A stretch of DNA of 64,000 nt from Archivesica marissinica (lineage: Eukaryota; Mollusca; Bivalvia; Venerida; Vesicomyidae), in contig JABXNX010000070.1 in the NCBI GenBank assembly GCA_014843695.1, forward strand, positions 97,546 through 161,545, given 5' to 3'. Both the position numbers and the translations under genes were made by a program. A model generated the notes under the pieces. The model had not been told where the DNA came from. It saw only the letters and a program-made list of their open reading frames with translations, and made no database searches. This document shows, piece after piece, positions 1 through 14,911 of this stretch (position 1 is its first letter; every line of letters begins with the position of its first letter).

Positions 1-3000
1 ATCCACCGACAATGTGTAGTATGTGGCATCCACCAACAATGTGTAGTATGTGGCATCCACTAACAATGTGTAGTATGGGGCATCCACCAACAATGTGTAG
101 TATGGGGCATCCGCTAACAATGTGTAGTATGGGGCATCCACCAACAATGTGAAGTATGGTGCATCCACCAACAATGTGTAGTATGGGGCATCCACCAACA
201 ATGTGTAGTATGGTGCATCCACCAACAATGTGTAGTATGGGGCATCCACCAACAATGTGTAGTATGGGGCATCCACCAACAATGTGTAGTATGGTGCATC
301 CACCAACAATGTGTAGTATGGTGCATCCACCAACAATGTGTAGTATGTGGCATCCACCGACAATGTGTAGTATGTGGCATCCACCAACAATGTGTAGTAT
401 GTGGCATACACCGACAATGTGTAGTATGTGGCATACACCGACAATGTGTAGTATGTGGCATACACCGACAATGTGTAGTATGTGGCATCCACCGACAATG
501 TGTAGTATGTGGCATACACAGACAATGTGTAGTATGGTGCATCCACCAACAATATGTAGTATGTGGCATCCACCGACAATGTGTAGTATGTGGCATACAC
601 AGACACTGTGTAGTATGGTGCATTCATCAACAATGTGTAGTATGTGGCATCCACCGACAATGTGTAGTACGTGGCATACATCGACAATGTGTAGTATGTG
701 GAATACACCAACAATGTGTAGTATGTGGCATCCACCGACAATGTGTAGTATGTGGCATACACCGACAATGTGTAGTATGTGGCATCCACTAACAATGTGT
801 AGTATGTGGCATCCACAAACAATATGTAGTATGTGGCATCCACTAACAATGTGTAGTATGGGGCATCCACTAACAATGTGGGGTGTGTGGCATCCACAAA
901 CAATGTGTAGTATGGGACATCCACCGACAATGTGAGGGAGGAGGCCGACAATGTGTAGAATGGGGCATACACCAACAATGTGTAGTATGTGGCATCCACC
1001 GACAATGTGTAGTATGTGGCATACACCGACAATGTGTAGTATGTGGCATACACCGACAATGTGTAGTATGTGGCATCCACCAACAATGTGTAGTATGTGG
1101 CATACACTGACAATGTGTAGTATGTGGCATACACTGACAATTTGTAGTATGTGGCATACACCGACAATGTGTAGTATGTGGCATCCACAAACAATATGTA
1201 GTATGTGGCATCCACTAACAATGTGTAGTATGGGGCATCCACTAACAATGTGGGGTGTGTGGCATCCACAAACAATGTGTAGTATGGGACATCCACTAAC
1301 AATGTGTAGTATGTGGCATACACCGACAATGTGTAGTATGGGGCATCCACTAACAATGTGTAGTATGTGGCATCCACAAACAATGTGTAGTATGGGGCAT
1401 CCACTAACAATGTGTAGTATGTGGCATCCACAAACAATGTGTAGTATGTGGCATACACCAACAATGTGTAGTATGTGGTATCCACCGACAATGTGTAGTA
1501 TGTGGCATACACCGACAATGTGTAGTATGTGGCATACACCGACAATGTGTAGTATGTGGCATCCAACAACAATGTGTAGTATGTGGCATCCACAAACAAT
1601 GTGTAGTATGTGGGATCCACAAACAATGTGTAGTATGTGGCATCCACTAACAATGTGTAGTATGTGGCATCCACAAACAATGTGTAGTATGGGGCATCCA
1701 CCAACAATGTGTAGTATGTGGCATACACCGACAATGTGTAGTATGTGGCATACACCGACAATGTGTAGTATGTGGCATATACCGACAATGTGTAGTATGT
1801 GGCATCCACCGACAATGTGTAGTATATAGCATACACCGACAATGTGTAGTATGTGGCATCCACCGACAATGTGTAGTATGTGGCATCCACCGACAATGTG
1901 TAGTATGTAGCATACACCGACAATGTGTAGTATGTGGCATCCACCGACAATGTATAGTATGTGGCATCCACCGACAATGTGTAGTATGTGGCATCCACCA
2001 ACAATGTGTAGTATGTAGCATACACCGACAATGTGTAGTATGGGGCATACACCGACACTGTGTAGTATGGGGCATACACCGACAATGTGTAGTATGTGGC
2101 ATACCCCGACAATGTGTAGTATGTGGCATACACCGACAATGTGAGGTAGGAAGCATCCGTCAACAATGTGTAGTATGGGGCATCCACCAACAATGTGTAG
2201 TATGTGGCATACACCGACAATGTTTAGTATGTGGCATACACTAACAATGTGTAGTATGTGGCATACACCGACAATGTGTAGTATGTGGCATACACCGACA
2301 ATGTGTAGTATGTGGCATCCACCGACAATGTGTAGTATATAGCATCCAACAACAATGTGTAGTATGTGGCATCCACCGACAATGTGTAGTATGGGCATCC
2401 ACCGACAATGTGTAGTATGTGGCATCCACCAACAATGTGTAGTATGTGGCATACACTGACAATTTGTAGTATGTGGCATACACCGACAATGTGTAGTATG
2501 TGGCATCCACCGACAATGTGTAGTATGGGGCAGCCACTAACAATGTGTAATATGTGACATACACCGACAATGTGTAATATGTGGCATACACCGACAATGT
2601 GTAGTATGTGGCATACACCGACAATGTGTAGTATGGGGCATACACCGACAATGTGTATTATGAGGCATACACCGACAATGTGTAGTATGGGGCATCCTCC
2701 GACAATGTGAGGTAGGAGGCATCCGTCAACAATGTGTAATATGTAGGCATCCACAGACAATGTGTAGTATGTGACATCCACCGACAATGTGTAATATGTG
2801 ACATCCACTAACAATGTGTAGTATGGGGCATACACCGACAATGTGTAGTATGGGGCATACACCGACAATGTGTAGTATGGGGCATCCACCAACAATGTGT
2901 AGTATGTGGCATCCACCGACAATGTGTAGTATGTGACATCCACCGACAATGTGTAATATGTGGCATCCATCGACAATGTGTAGTATGTGACATCCACCGA

Positions 3001-3179
3001 CAATGTGTAATATGTGACATCCACTAACAATGTGTAGTATGAGGCATACACCGACAATGTGTAGTATGTGACATCCACATACAATGTGTAATATGTGACA
3101 TCCACTAACAATGTGTAGTATGTGGCATACACCGACAATGTGTAGTATATGGCATACACCGACAATGTGTAGTATGTTG

Positions 3180-6100
3180 CATCCACTAACAATGTTTAGT
3201 ATGGGGCATCCACCAACAATGTGTAGTATGTGGCATCCACCGACAATATGTAGTATGTGGCATACACCGACAATGTGTAGTATGTGGCATACACCGACAA
3301 TGTGTAGTATGTGGCATCCACCGACAATGTGTAGTATGTGGCATACACAGACAATGTGTAGTATGGTGCATCCACCAACAATATGTAGTATGTGGCATCC
3401 ACCGGCAATGTGTAGTATGTGGCATACACAGACACTGTGTAGTATGGTGCATCCACCAACAATGTGTAGTATGTGGCATGCACCGACAATGTGTAGTACG
3501 TGGCATACATCGACAATGTGTAGTATGTGGAATACACCAACAATGTGTAGTATGTGGCATCCACCGACAATGTGAGGGAGGAGGCCGACAATGTGTAGTA
3601 TGGGGCATACACCAACAATGTGTAGTATGTGGCATCCACCGACAATGTGTAGTATGTGGCATACACCGACAATGTGTAATATGTGACATCCACTAATAAT
3701 GTGTAGTATGTTGCATACACCGACAATGTGTAGTATGTGGCATACACCGACAATGTGTAGTATGTTGCATCCACTAACAATGTGTAGTATGGGGCATCCA
3801 CCAACAATGTGTAGTATGTGGCATCCACCGACAATATGTAGTATGTGGCATACACCGACAATGTGTAGTATGTGGCATACACCGACAATGTGTAGTATGT
3901 GGCATCCACCGACAATGTGTAGTATGTGGCATACACCGACAATGTGTAGTATGTGGCATACACCGACAATGTGTAGTATGTGGCATCCACCGACAATGTG
4001 TAGTATGTGGCATACACAGACACTGTGTAGTATGGTGCATCCACCAACAATGTGTAGTATGTGGCATCCACCGACAATGTGTAGTACGTGGCATACATCG
4101 ACAATGTGTAGTATGTGGAATACACCAACAATGTGTAGTATGTGGCATCCACCGACAATGTGAGGGAGGAGGCCGACAATGTGTAGCATGGGGCATACAC
4201 CAACAATGTGTAGTATGTGGCATCAACCGACAATGTGTAGTATGTGGCATACACCTACAATGTGTAGTATGTGGCATACACCGACACTGTGTAGTATGTG
4301 GCATACACCGACAATGTGTAGTATGTGGCATCCACTAACAATGTGTAGTATGTGGCATCCACAAACAATATGTAGTATGTGGCATCCACGAACAATGTGT
4401 AGTATGGGGCATCCACCGACAATGTGTAGTATGTGGCATCCACCAACAATGTGTAGTATGTGGCATACACCGACAATGTGTAGTATGGGGCATACACCGA
4501 CAATGTATAGTATGGGGCATACACCGACAATGTGTAGTATGTGGCATACACCGACAATGTGTAGTATGTGGCATACACCGACAATGTGTAGTATGTGGCA
4601 TACACCGACAATGTGAGGTAGGAAGCATCCGTCAACAATGTGTAGTATGGGGCATCCACCAACAATGTGTAGTATGTGGCATACACCGACAATGTTTAGT
4701 ATGTGGCATACACTAACAATGTGTAGTATGTGGCATATACCGACAATGTGTAGTATGTGGCATACATCGACAATGTGTAGTATGTGGCATCCACCGACAA
4801 TTTGTAGTATGTAGCATCCACCAACAATGTGTAGTATGTGGCATCCACCGACAATGTGTAGTATGGGGCATCCACCGACAATGTGTAGTATGTGGCATCC
4901 ACCAACAATGTGTAGTATGTGGCATACACTGACAATTTGTAGTATGTGGCATACACCGACAATGTGTAGTATGTGGCATCCACCGACAATCTGTAGTATG
5001 GGGCATCCATTAACAATGTGTAATATGTGACATACACCGACAATGTGTAATATGTGGCATACACCGACAATGTGTAGTATGTGGCATACACCGACAATGT
5101 GTAGTATGGGGCATACACCGACAATGTGTAGTATGAGGCATACACCGACAATGTGAAGTATGGGGCATCCTCCGACACTGTGAGGTAGGAGGCATCCGTC
5201 AACAATGTGTAGTATGTAGGCATCCACCGACAATGTGTAGTATGTGACATCCACCGACAATGTGTAATATGTGACATCCACTAACAATGTGTAGTATGGG
5301 GCATACACCGACAATGTGTAGTATGGGGCATACACGACAATGTGTAGTATGGGGCATCCACCAACAATGTGTAGTATGTGGCATCCACCGACAATGTGTA
5401 GTATGGGACATCCACTAACAATGTGTAGTATGTGGCATACACCGACAATGTGTAGTATGTGACATCCACATACAATGTGTAGTATGTGGCATCCACCAAC
5501 AATGTGTAGTATGGGGCATCCACCAACAATGTGTAGTATGTGGCATCCACTAACAATGTGTAGTATGTGGCATACACCGACAATGTGTAGTATGTGGCAT
5601 CCACCGACAATATGTAGTATGTGGCATACACCGACAATGTGTAGTATGTGGCATACACCGACAATGTGTAGTATGTGGCATCCACCGACAAGGTGTAGTA
5701 TGTGGCATACACAGACAATGTGTAGTATGGTGCATCCACCAACAATAGGTAGTATGTGGCATCCACCGACAATGTGTAGTATGTGGCATACACAGACACT
5801 GTGTAGTATGGTGCATCCACCAACAATGTGTAGTATGTGGCATCCACCGACAATGTGTAGTACGTGGCATACATCGACAATGTGTAGTATGTGGAATACA
5901 CCAACAATGTGTAGTATGTGGCATCCACCGACAATGTGATGGAGGAGGCCGACAGTGTGTAGTATGGGGCATACACCAACAATGTGTAGTATGTGGCATC
6001 CACCGACAATGTGTAGTATGTGGCATACACCGACAATGTGTAATATGTGACATCTACTAATAATATGTAGTATGTGGCATACACCGACAATGTGTAGTAT

Positions 6101-7220
6101 GTGGCATACACCGACAATGTGTAGTATGTTGCATCCACTAACAATGTGTAGTATGGGGCATCCACCAACAATGTGTAGTATGTGGCATCCACCGACAATA
6201 TGTAGTATGTGGCATACACCGACAATGTGTAGTATGTGGCATACACCGACAATGTGTAGTATGTGGCATCCACCGACAATGTGTAGTATGTGGTATACAC
6301 AGTCAATGTGTAGTATGGTGCATCCACCAACAATATGTAGTATGTGGCATCCACCGACAAAATGTAGTATGTGGCATACACAGACACTGTGTAGTATGGT
6401 GCATCCACCAACAATGTGTAGTATGTGGCATCCACCGACAATGTGTAGTATGGGACATCCACTAACAATGTGTAGTATGTGGCATCCACAAACAATGTGT
6501 AATATGTGGCATCCACAAACAATGTGTAGTATGGTGCATCCACCAACAATGTGTAGTATGTGGCATCCACCGACAATGTGTAGTATGTGTCATACACCGA
6601 CAGTGTGTAGTATGTGGCATACACCGACAATGTGTAGTATGGGACCTCCACTAACAATGTGTAGTATGTGGCATCCACAAACAATGTGTAGTATGTGGCA
6701 TCCACTAACAATGAGTAGTATGCGGCATCCACCAACAATGTGTAGTATGTGGCATACACCGACAATGTGTAGTATGTGGCATACACCGACAATGTGTAGT
6801 ATGTGGCATACACCGAAAATGTGTAGAATGTGGCATCCACCGACAATGTGTAGTATGTAGCATACACCGACAATGTGTAGTATGTGGCATCCACCGACAA
6901 TGTGTAATATGTGGCATCCACCGAAAATGTGTAGTATGTAGCATACACCGACAATGTGTAGTATGTGGCATCCACCGACAATGTGTATTATGTGGCATCC
7001 ACCGACAATGTGTAGTATGTGGCATCCACCAACAATGTGTAGTATGTGGCATACACCGACAATGTGTAGTATTGGGCATACACCCACAATGTGTAGTACG
7101 TGGCATACATCGACAATGTGTAGTATGTGGAATACATCAACAATGTGTAGTATGTGGCATCCACCGACAATGTGAGGGAGGAGGCCGACAGTGTGTAGTA
7201 TGGGGCATACACCAACAATG
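3180..7220. repeat. ~4.1-kb higher-order repeat of the 27-bp family, copy 1
   Basis: The order of variant monomers here is repeated in the next 4.1 kb. Anchors are 3478-3696 with 7613-7831 (same 72-codon translation), 4616 with about 9020, 5189 with about 9673, 5939 with about 10077, and 7085 with about 11275. The offset moves between about 4.05 and 4.49 kb because whole monomers have been gained or lost inside the unit. Borders are approximate because adjacent monomers are so similar. Confidence 0.7.
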
Positions 7221-10200
7221 TTTAGTATGTTGCATCCACTAACAATGTGTAGTATGGGGCATCCACCAACAATGTGTAGTATGTGGCATCCACCGACAAT
7301 ATGTAGTATGTGGCATAAAACCGACAATGTGTAGTATGTGGCATACACCGACAATGTGTAGTATGTGGCATCCACCGACAATGTGTAGTATGTGGCATAC
7401 ACCGACAATGTGTAGTATGTGGCATACACCGACAATGTGTAGTATGTGGCATCCACCGACAATGTGTAGTATGTGGCATACACAGACAATGTGTAGTATG
7501 GTGCATCCACCAACAATATGTAGTATGTGGCATCCACCGGCAATGTGTAGTATGTGGCATACACAGACACTGTGTAGTATGGTGCATCCACCAACAATGT
7601 GTAGTATGTGGCATGCACCGACAATGTGTAGTACGTGGCATACATCGACAATGTGTAGTATGTGGAATACACCAACAATGTGTAGTATGTGGCATCCACC
7701 GACAATGTGAGGGAGGAGGCCGACAATGTGTAGTATGGGGCATACACCAACAATGTGTAGTATGTGGCATCCACCGACAATGTGTAGTATGTGGCATACA
7801 CCGACAATGTGTAATATGTGACATCCACTAATAATGTGTAGTATGTTGCATACACCGACAATGTGTAGTATGTGGCATACTCCGACAATGTGTAGTATGT
7901 TGCATCCTCTAACAATGTGTAGTATGGGGCATCCACCATCAATGTGTAGTATGTGGCATCCACCGACAATATGTAGTATGTGGCATACACCGACAATGTG
8001 TAGTATGTGGCATACACCGACAATGTGTAGTATGTGGCATCCACCGACAATGTGTAGTATGTGGCATACACAGACACTGTGTAGTATGGTGCATCCACCA
8101 ACAATGTGTAGTATGTGGCATCCACCGACAATGTGTAGTACGTGGCATACATCGACAATGTGTAGTATGTGGAATACACCAACAATGTGTAGTATGTGGC
8201 ATCCACCGACAATGTGAGGGAGGAGGCCGACAATGTGTAGTATGGGGCATACACCAACAATGTGTAGTATGTGGCATCAACCGACAATGTGTAGTATGTG
8301 GCATACACCTACAATGTGTAGTATGTGGCATACACCGACACTGTGTAGTATGTGGCATACACCGACAATGTGTAGTATGTGGCATCCACTAACAATGTGT
8401 AGTATGTGGCATCCACAAACAATATGTAGTATGTGGCATCCACGAACAATGTGTAGTATGGGGCATCCACTAACAATGTGGGGTATGTGGCATCCACAAA
8501 CAATGTGTAGTATGGGACATCCACTAACAATGTGTAGTATGTGGCATACACCGACAATGTGTAGTATGGGGCATCCACTAACAATGTGTAGTATGTGGCC
8601 TCCACAAACAATGTGTAGTATGGGTCATCCACTAACAATGTGTAGTATGTGGCATCCACAAACAATGTGTAGTATGTGGCATCCACTAACATTGTGTAGT
8701 ATGGGGCATCCACCAACAATGTGTAGTATGTGGCATCCACCGACAATGTGTAGTATGTGGCATCCACCGACAATGTGTAGTATGTAGCATACACCGACAT
8801 TGTGTAGTATGTGGCATCCACCGACAATGTGTAGTATGTGGCATCCACCGACAATGTGTAGTATGTGGCATCCACCAACAATGTGTAGTATGTGGCATAC
8901 ACCGACAATGTGTAGTATGGGGCATACACCGACAATGTGTAGTATGGGGCATACACCGACAATGTGTAGTATGTGGCATACACCGACAATGTGTAGTATG
9001 TGGCATACACCGACAATGTGAGGTAGGAAGCATCCGTCAACAATGTGTAGTATGGGGCATCCACCAACAATGTGTAGTATGTGGCATACACCGACAATGT
9101 TTAGTATGTGGCATACACTAACAATATGTAGTATGTGGCATATACCGACTATGTGTAGTATGTGGCATACACCGACAATGTGTAGTATGTGGCATCCACC
9201 GACAAGTTGTAGTATGTTGCATCCACCGACAATGTGTAGTATGGGGCATCCACCGACAATGTGTAGTATGTGGCATCCACCAACAATGTGTAGTATGTGG
9301 CATACACTGACAATTTGTAGTATGTGGCATACACCGACAATGTGTAGTATGTGGCATCCACCGACAATCTGTAGTATGGCGCATCCATTAACAATGTGTA
9401 ATATGTGACATACACCGACAATGTGTAATATGTGGCATACATCGACAATGTGTAGTTTGTGGCATACACCGACAATGTGTAGTATGGGGCATCCTCCAAC
9501 AATGTGTAGTATGGGGCATACACCGACAATGTGTAGTATGGGGCATCCTCCAACAATGTGTAGTATGGGGCATCCTCCAACAATGTGTAGTATGGGGCAT
9601 ACACCGACAATGTGTAGTATGAGGCATACACCGACAATGTGAAGTATGGGGCATCCTCCGACACTTTGAGGTAGGAGGCATCCGTCAACAATGTGTAGTA
9701 TGTAGGCATCCACCGACAATGTGTAGTATGTGGCATCCACCGACAATATGTAGTATGTGGCATACACAGACAATGTGTAGTATGTGGCATACACCGACAA
9801 TGTGTAGTATGTGGCATCCACCGACAAGGTGTAGTATGTGGCATACACAGACAATGTGTAGTATGGTGCATCCACCAACAATAGCTAGTATGTGGCATCC
9901 ACCGACAATGTGTAGTATGTGGCATACACAGACACTGTGTAGTATGGTGCATCCACCAACAATGTGTAGTATGTGACATCCACCGACAATGTGTAGTACG
10001 TGGCATACATCGACAATGTGTAGTAGGTGGAATACACCGACAATGTGTAGTATGTGGCATCCACCGACAATGTGATGGAGGAGGCCGACAGTGTGTAGTA
10101 TGGGGCATACACCAACAATGTGTAGTATGTGGCATCCACCGACAATGTGTAGTATGTGGCATACACCGACAATGTGTAATATGTGACATCCACTAATAAT

Positions 10201-11330
10201 ATGTAGTATGTGGCATACACCGACAATGTGAAGTATGTGGCATACACCGACAATGTGTAGTATGTTGCATCCACTAACAATGTGTAGTATGGGGCATCCA
10301 CCAACAATGTGTAGTATGTGGCATCCACCGACAATATGTAGTATGTGGCATACACCGACAATGTGTAGTATGTGGCATACACCGACAATGTGTAGTATGT
10401 GGCATCCACCGACAATGTGTAGTATGTGGTATACACAGACAATGTGTAGTATGGTGCATCCACCAACAATATGTAGTATGTGGCATCCACCGACAAAATG
10501 TAGTATGTGGCATACACAGACACTGTGTAGTATGGTGCATCCACCAACAATGTGTAGTATGTGGCATCCACCGACAAAATGTAGTATGTGGCATACACAG
10601 ACACTGTGTAGTATGGGACATCCACTAACAATGTGTAGTATGTGGCATCCACAAACAATGTGTAATATGTGGCATCCACAAACAATGTGTAGTATGGTGC
10701 ATCCACCAACAATGTGTAGTATGTGGCATCCACCCACAATGTGTAGTATGTGGCATACACCGACAGTGTGTAGTATGTGGCATACACAGACAATGTGTAG
10801 TATAGGACATCCACTAACAATGTGTAGTATGGGACATCCACTAACAATGTGTAGTATGTGGCATCCACAAACAATGTGTAGTATGTGGCATCCACTAACA
10901 ATGTGTAGTATGCGGCATCCACCAACAATGTGTAGTATGTGGCATACACCGACAATGTGTAGTATGTGGCATACACCGACAATGTGTAGTATGTGGCATA
11001 CACCGACAATGTGTAGAATGTGGCATCCACCGACAATGTGTAGTATGTAGCATACACCGACAATGTGTAGTATGTGGCATCCACCGACAATGTGTAGTAT
11101 TTGGCATCCACCGAAAATGTGTAGTATGTAGCATACACCGACAATGTGTAGTATGTAGCATCCACCGACAATGTGTATTATGTGGCATCCACCGACAATG
11201 TGTAGTATGTGGCATCCACCAACAATGTGTAGTATGTGGCATACACCGACAATGTGTAGTATTGGGCATACACCCACAATGTGTAGTATGTGGCATCCAC
11301 AAACAATATGTAGTATGTCGCATCCACTAA
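7221..11330. repeat. ~4.1-kb higher-order repeat of the 27-bp family, copy 2
   Basis: This is the sister of the preceding unit and carries the same series of marker monomers. Relative to copy 1 it has about ten extra monomers around 8460-8900 and is shorter between about 9690 and 10070. These are the whole-monomer gains and losses expected from unequal exchange. Its right end overlaps the 1323-bp duplication that starts near 10977. Confidence 0.68.
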
Positions 11331-12299
11331 CAATGTGGGGTGTGTGGCATCCACAAACAATGTGTAGTATGGGACATCCACTAACAATGTGTAATATGTG
11401 GCATACACCGACAATGTGTAGTATGGGGCATCCACTAACAATGTGTAGTATGTGGCATCCACAAACAATGTGTAGTATGTGGCATCCACTAACAATGTGT
11501 AGTATGGGGCATCCACCAACAATGTGTAGTTTGTGGCATACACCGACAATGTGTAGTATGTGGCATACACCGACAATGTGTAGTATGTGGCATACACCGA
11601 CAATGTGTAGAATGTGGCATCCACCGACAATGTGTAGTATGTAGCATACACCGACAATGTGTAGTATGTGGCATCCACCGACAATGTGTAGTATGTGGCA
11701 TCCACCGACAATGTGTAGTATGTAGCATACACCGACAATGTGTAGTATTTGGCATCCAACGACAATGTGTATTATGTGGCATCCAACGACAATGTGTAGT
11801 ATTGGGCATACACCGACACTGTGTAGTATGTGGCATACACCGACAATGTGTAGTATGGGGCATCCACTAACAATGTGTAGTATGTGGCATCCACACACAA
11901 TGTGTAGTATGGGGCATCCACTAACAATGTGTAGTATGGGGCATCCACCAACAATGTGTAGTATGTGGCATACACCGACAATGTGTAGTATGTGGCATAT
12001 ACCGACAATGTGTAGTATGTGGCATACACCGACAATGTGTAGTATGTGGCATCCACCGACAATGTGTAGTATGTAGCATACACCGACAATGTGTAGTATG
12101 TGGCATCCACCGACAATGTGTAGTATGTAACATACACCGAAAATGTGTAGTATGTGGCATCCACCGACAATGTGTAGTATGTGGCATCCACCGACAATGT
12201 GTAGTATGTTGCATCCACAAACAATGTGTAGTATGTGGCATACACCGAAAATGTGTAGTATGTGGCATACACCGACAATGTGTAGTACGTGGCATACAT
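10977..12299. repeat. 1323-bp tandem duplication, copy 1 (49 monomers)
   Basis: The stretch is repeated immediately downstream at an offset of exactly 1323 bp, which is 49 x 27. Translations at 11171-11644, 11178-11765, 11489-11863 and 11738-12076 recur unchanged at +1323. One visible base difference is CCGAAAATG near 12245 against CCGACAATG near 13568. The near-identity implies a recent event or an assembly duplication. Confidence 0.88.
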
Positions 12300-13622
12300 C
12301 GACAATGTGTAGTATGTGGCATACACCGACAATGTGTAGAATGTGGCATCCACCGACAATGTGTAGTATGTAGCATACACCGACAATGTGTAGTATGTGG
12401 CATCCACCGACAATGTGTAGTATTTGGCATCCACCGAAAATGTGTAGTATGTAGCATACACCGACAATGTGTAGTATGTAGCATCCACCGACAATGTGTA
12501 TTATGTGGCATCCACCGACAATGTGTAGTATGTGGCATCCACCAACAATGTGTAGTATGTGGCATACACCGACAATGTGTAGTATTGGGCATACACCCAC
12601 AATGTGTAGTATGTGGCATCCACAAACAATATGTAGTATGTCGCATCCACTAACAATGTGGGGTGTGTGGCATCCACAAACAATGTGTAGTATGGGACAT
12701 CCACTAACAATGTGTAATATGTGGCATACACCGACAATGTGTAGTATGGGGCATCCACTAACAATGTGTAGTATGTGGCATCCACAAACAATGTGTAGTA
12801 TGTGGCATCCACTAACAATGTGTAGTATGGGGCATCCACCAACAATGTGTAGTTTGTGGCATACACCGACAATGTGTAGTATGTGGCATACACCGACAAT
12901 GTGTAGTATGTGGCATACACCGACAATGTGTAGAATGTGGCATCCACCGACAATGTGTAGTATGTAGCATACACCGACAATGTGTAGTATGTGGCATCCA
13001 CCGACAATGTGTAGTATGTGGCATCCACCGACAATGTGTAGTATGTAGCATACACCGACAATGTGTAGTATTTGGCATCCAACGACAATGTGTATTATGT
13101 GGCATCCAACGACAATGTGTAGTATTGGGCATACACCGACACTGTGTAGTATGTGGCATACACCGACAATGTGTAGTATGGGGCATCCACTAACAATGTG
13201 TAGTATGTGGCATCCACACACAATGTGTAGTATGGGGCATCCACTAACAATGTGTAGTATGGGGCATCCACCAACAATGTGTAGTATGTGGCATACACCG
13301 ACAATGTGTAGTATGTGGCATATACCGACAATGTGTAGTATGTGGCATACACCGACAATGTGTAGTATGTGGCATCCACCGACAATGTGTAGTATGTAGC
13401 ATACACCGACAATGTGTAGTATGTGGCATCCACCGACAATGTGTAGTATGTAACATACACCGAAAATGTGTAGTATGTGGCATCCACCGACAATGTGTAG
13501 TATGTGGCATCCACCGACAATGTGTAGTATGTTGCATCCACAAACAATGTGTAGTATGTGGCATACACCGACAATGTGTAGTATGTGGCATACACCGACA
13601 ATGTGTAGTACGTGGCATACAT
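12300..13622. repeat. 1323-bp tandem duplication, copy 2
   Basis: Second copy of the 49-monomer block. Similarity to the first stops just after 13622, where the following monomers differ from those after 12299 within a unit or two (TAGAATGTGG near 12336 is not matched at +1323). Confidence 0.88.
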
Positions 13623-14911
13623 CGACAATGTGTAGTATGTGGCATACACCGACAATGTGTAGTATGTGGCATCCACTAACAATGTGTAGTATGTGGCATC
13701 CACCGACAATGTGTAGTATGTGGAATACACCAACAATGTGTAGTATGGGGCATACACCGACAATGTGAGGGAGGAGGCCGACAATGTGTAGTATGGGGCA
13801 TACACCAACAATGTGTAGTATGTGGCATCACCGACAATGTGTAGTATGTGGCATACACCGACAATGTGTAGTATGTGGCATACACCGACAATGTGTAGTA
13901 TGTGGCATACACCGACAATGTGTAGTATGTGGCATCCACAACAATGTGTAGTATGTGGCATACACTAACAATGTGTAGTACAGGGCATACACTAACAATG
14001 TGTAGTATGTGGCATCCACCGACAATGTGTAGTATGTGGCATCCAACAACAATGTGTAGTATGTGGCATACACCGACAATGTGTAGTATGGGGCATGCAC
14101 CGACAATGTGTAGTATGTGGCATCCACAAACAATGTGTAGTATGTGGCATCCACTAACAATGTGTAGTATGGGGCATCCACCAACAATGTGTAGTATGTG
14201 GCATCCACCGACAATGTGTAGTATGTGGCATACACCTACAATGTGTAGTATGTGGCATACACCGACAATGTGTAGTATGTGGCATACACCGACAATGTGT
14301 AGTATGTGGCATACACCGACAATGTGTAGTATGTGGCATACACAGACAAATGTGTAGTATGTGGCATACACCGACAATGTGTAGTATGTGGCATACACCG
14401 ACAATGTGAGGTAGGAGGCATCCGTCAACAATGTGTAGTATGGGGCATCCACCGACAATGTGTAGTATGTGGCATACACCGAAAATGTGTAGTATGGTGC
14501 ATCCACCGACAATGTGTAGTATGTGGCATCCACCAACAATGTGTAGTATGTGGAATACACCGACAATGTGTAGTATGTGGCATACACCGACAATGTGTAG
14601 TATGGTGCATCCACCAACAATGTGTAGTATGTGGCATCCACAGACAATGTGTAGTATGGGGCATCCACTAACAATGTGTAGTATGTGGCATCCACCGACA
14701 ATGTGTAGTATGTGGCATACACCGACAATGTGTAGTATGTTGCATACACCGACAATGTGAAGTATGGTGCTGACAATGTGTAGTATGGGCCATCCACCGA
14801 CAATGTGTAGTATGTGGCATCCACCGACAATTTGTAGTATGTGGCATCCACCGACAATTTGTAGTATGTGGCATCCGCCGACAATTTGTAGCATGTGGCA
14901 TCCACCGACAA

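Larger units (their letters stand above)
1..14911. repeat. 27-bp minisatellite, block A
   Basis: Head-to-tail monomers of 27 bp, about 550 copies, open at the left window edge and ended by the N gap. The invariant core is GACAATGTGTAGTATG. The commonest changes are CCGAC to CCAAC, CTAAC, CTGAC or CAAAC before the core, CATCC versus CATAC, and TGTGGC versus GGGGC or GGTGC after the core. Most units in this block keep CCGAC and TATGTGGC. Two rarer monomer types recur. One reads GTGAGGGAGGAGGCCGAC or GTGATGGAGGAGGCCGAC (near 934, 3574, 4162, 5938, 7174, 7708, 8215, 10074, 13767). The other reads GAGGTAGGAGGCATCCGTC or a close variant (near 2142, 2708, 4616, 5181, 9020, 9669, 14408). No gene was found within it. 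Confidence 0.97.

Noticed and set aside
9685..13221. 1178-codon minus-strand open frame, and similar very long frames in all 27-bp blocks
   Set aside because: Pure translation of the 27-bp minisatellite (nine-residue repeats). Similar frames exist on both strands at once, with no start context, promoter, domain or splice signal.
1..14911. CRISPR array
   Set aside because: Repeats are contiguous with no unique spacers, the unit is diverged, and the context is animal DNA with no cas genes.
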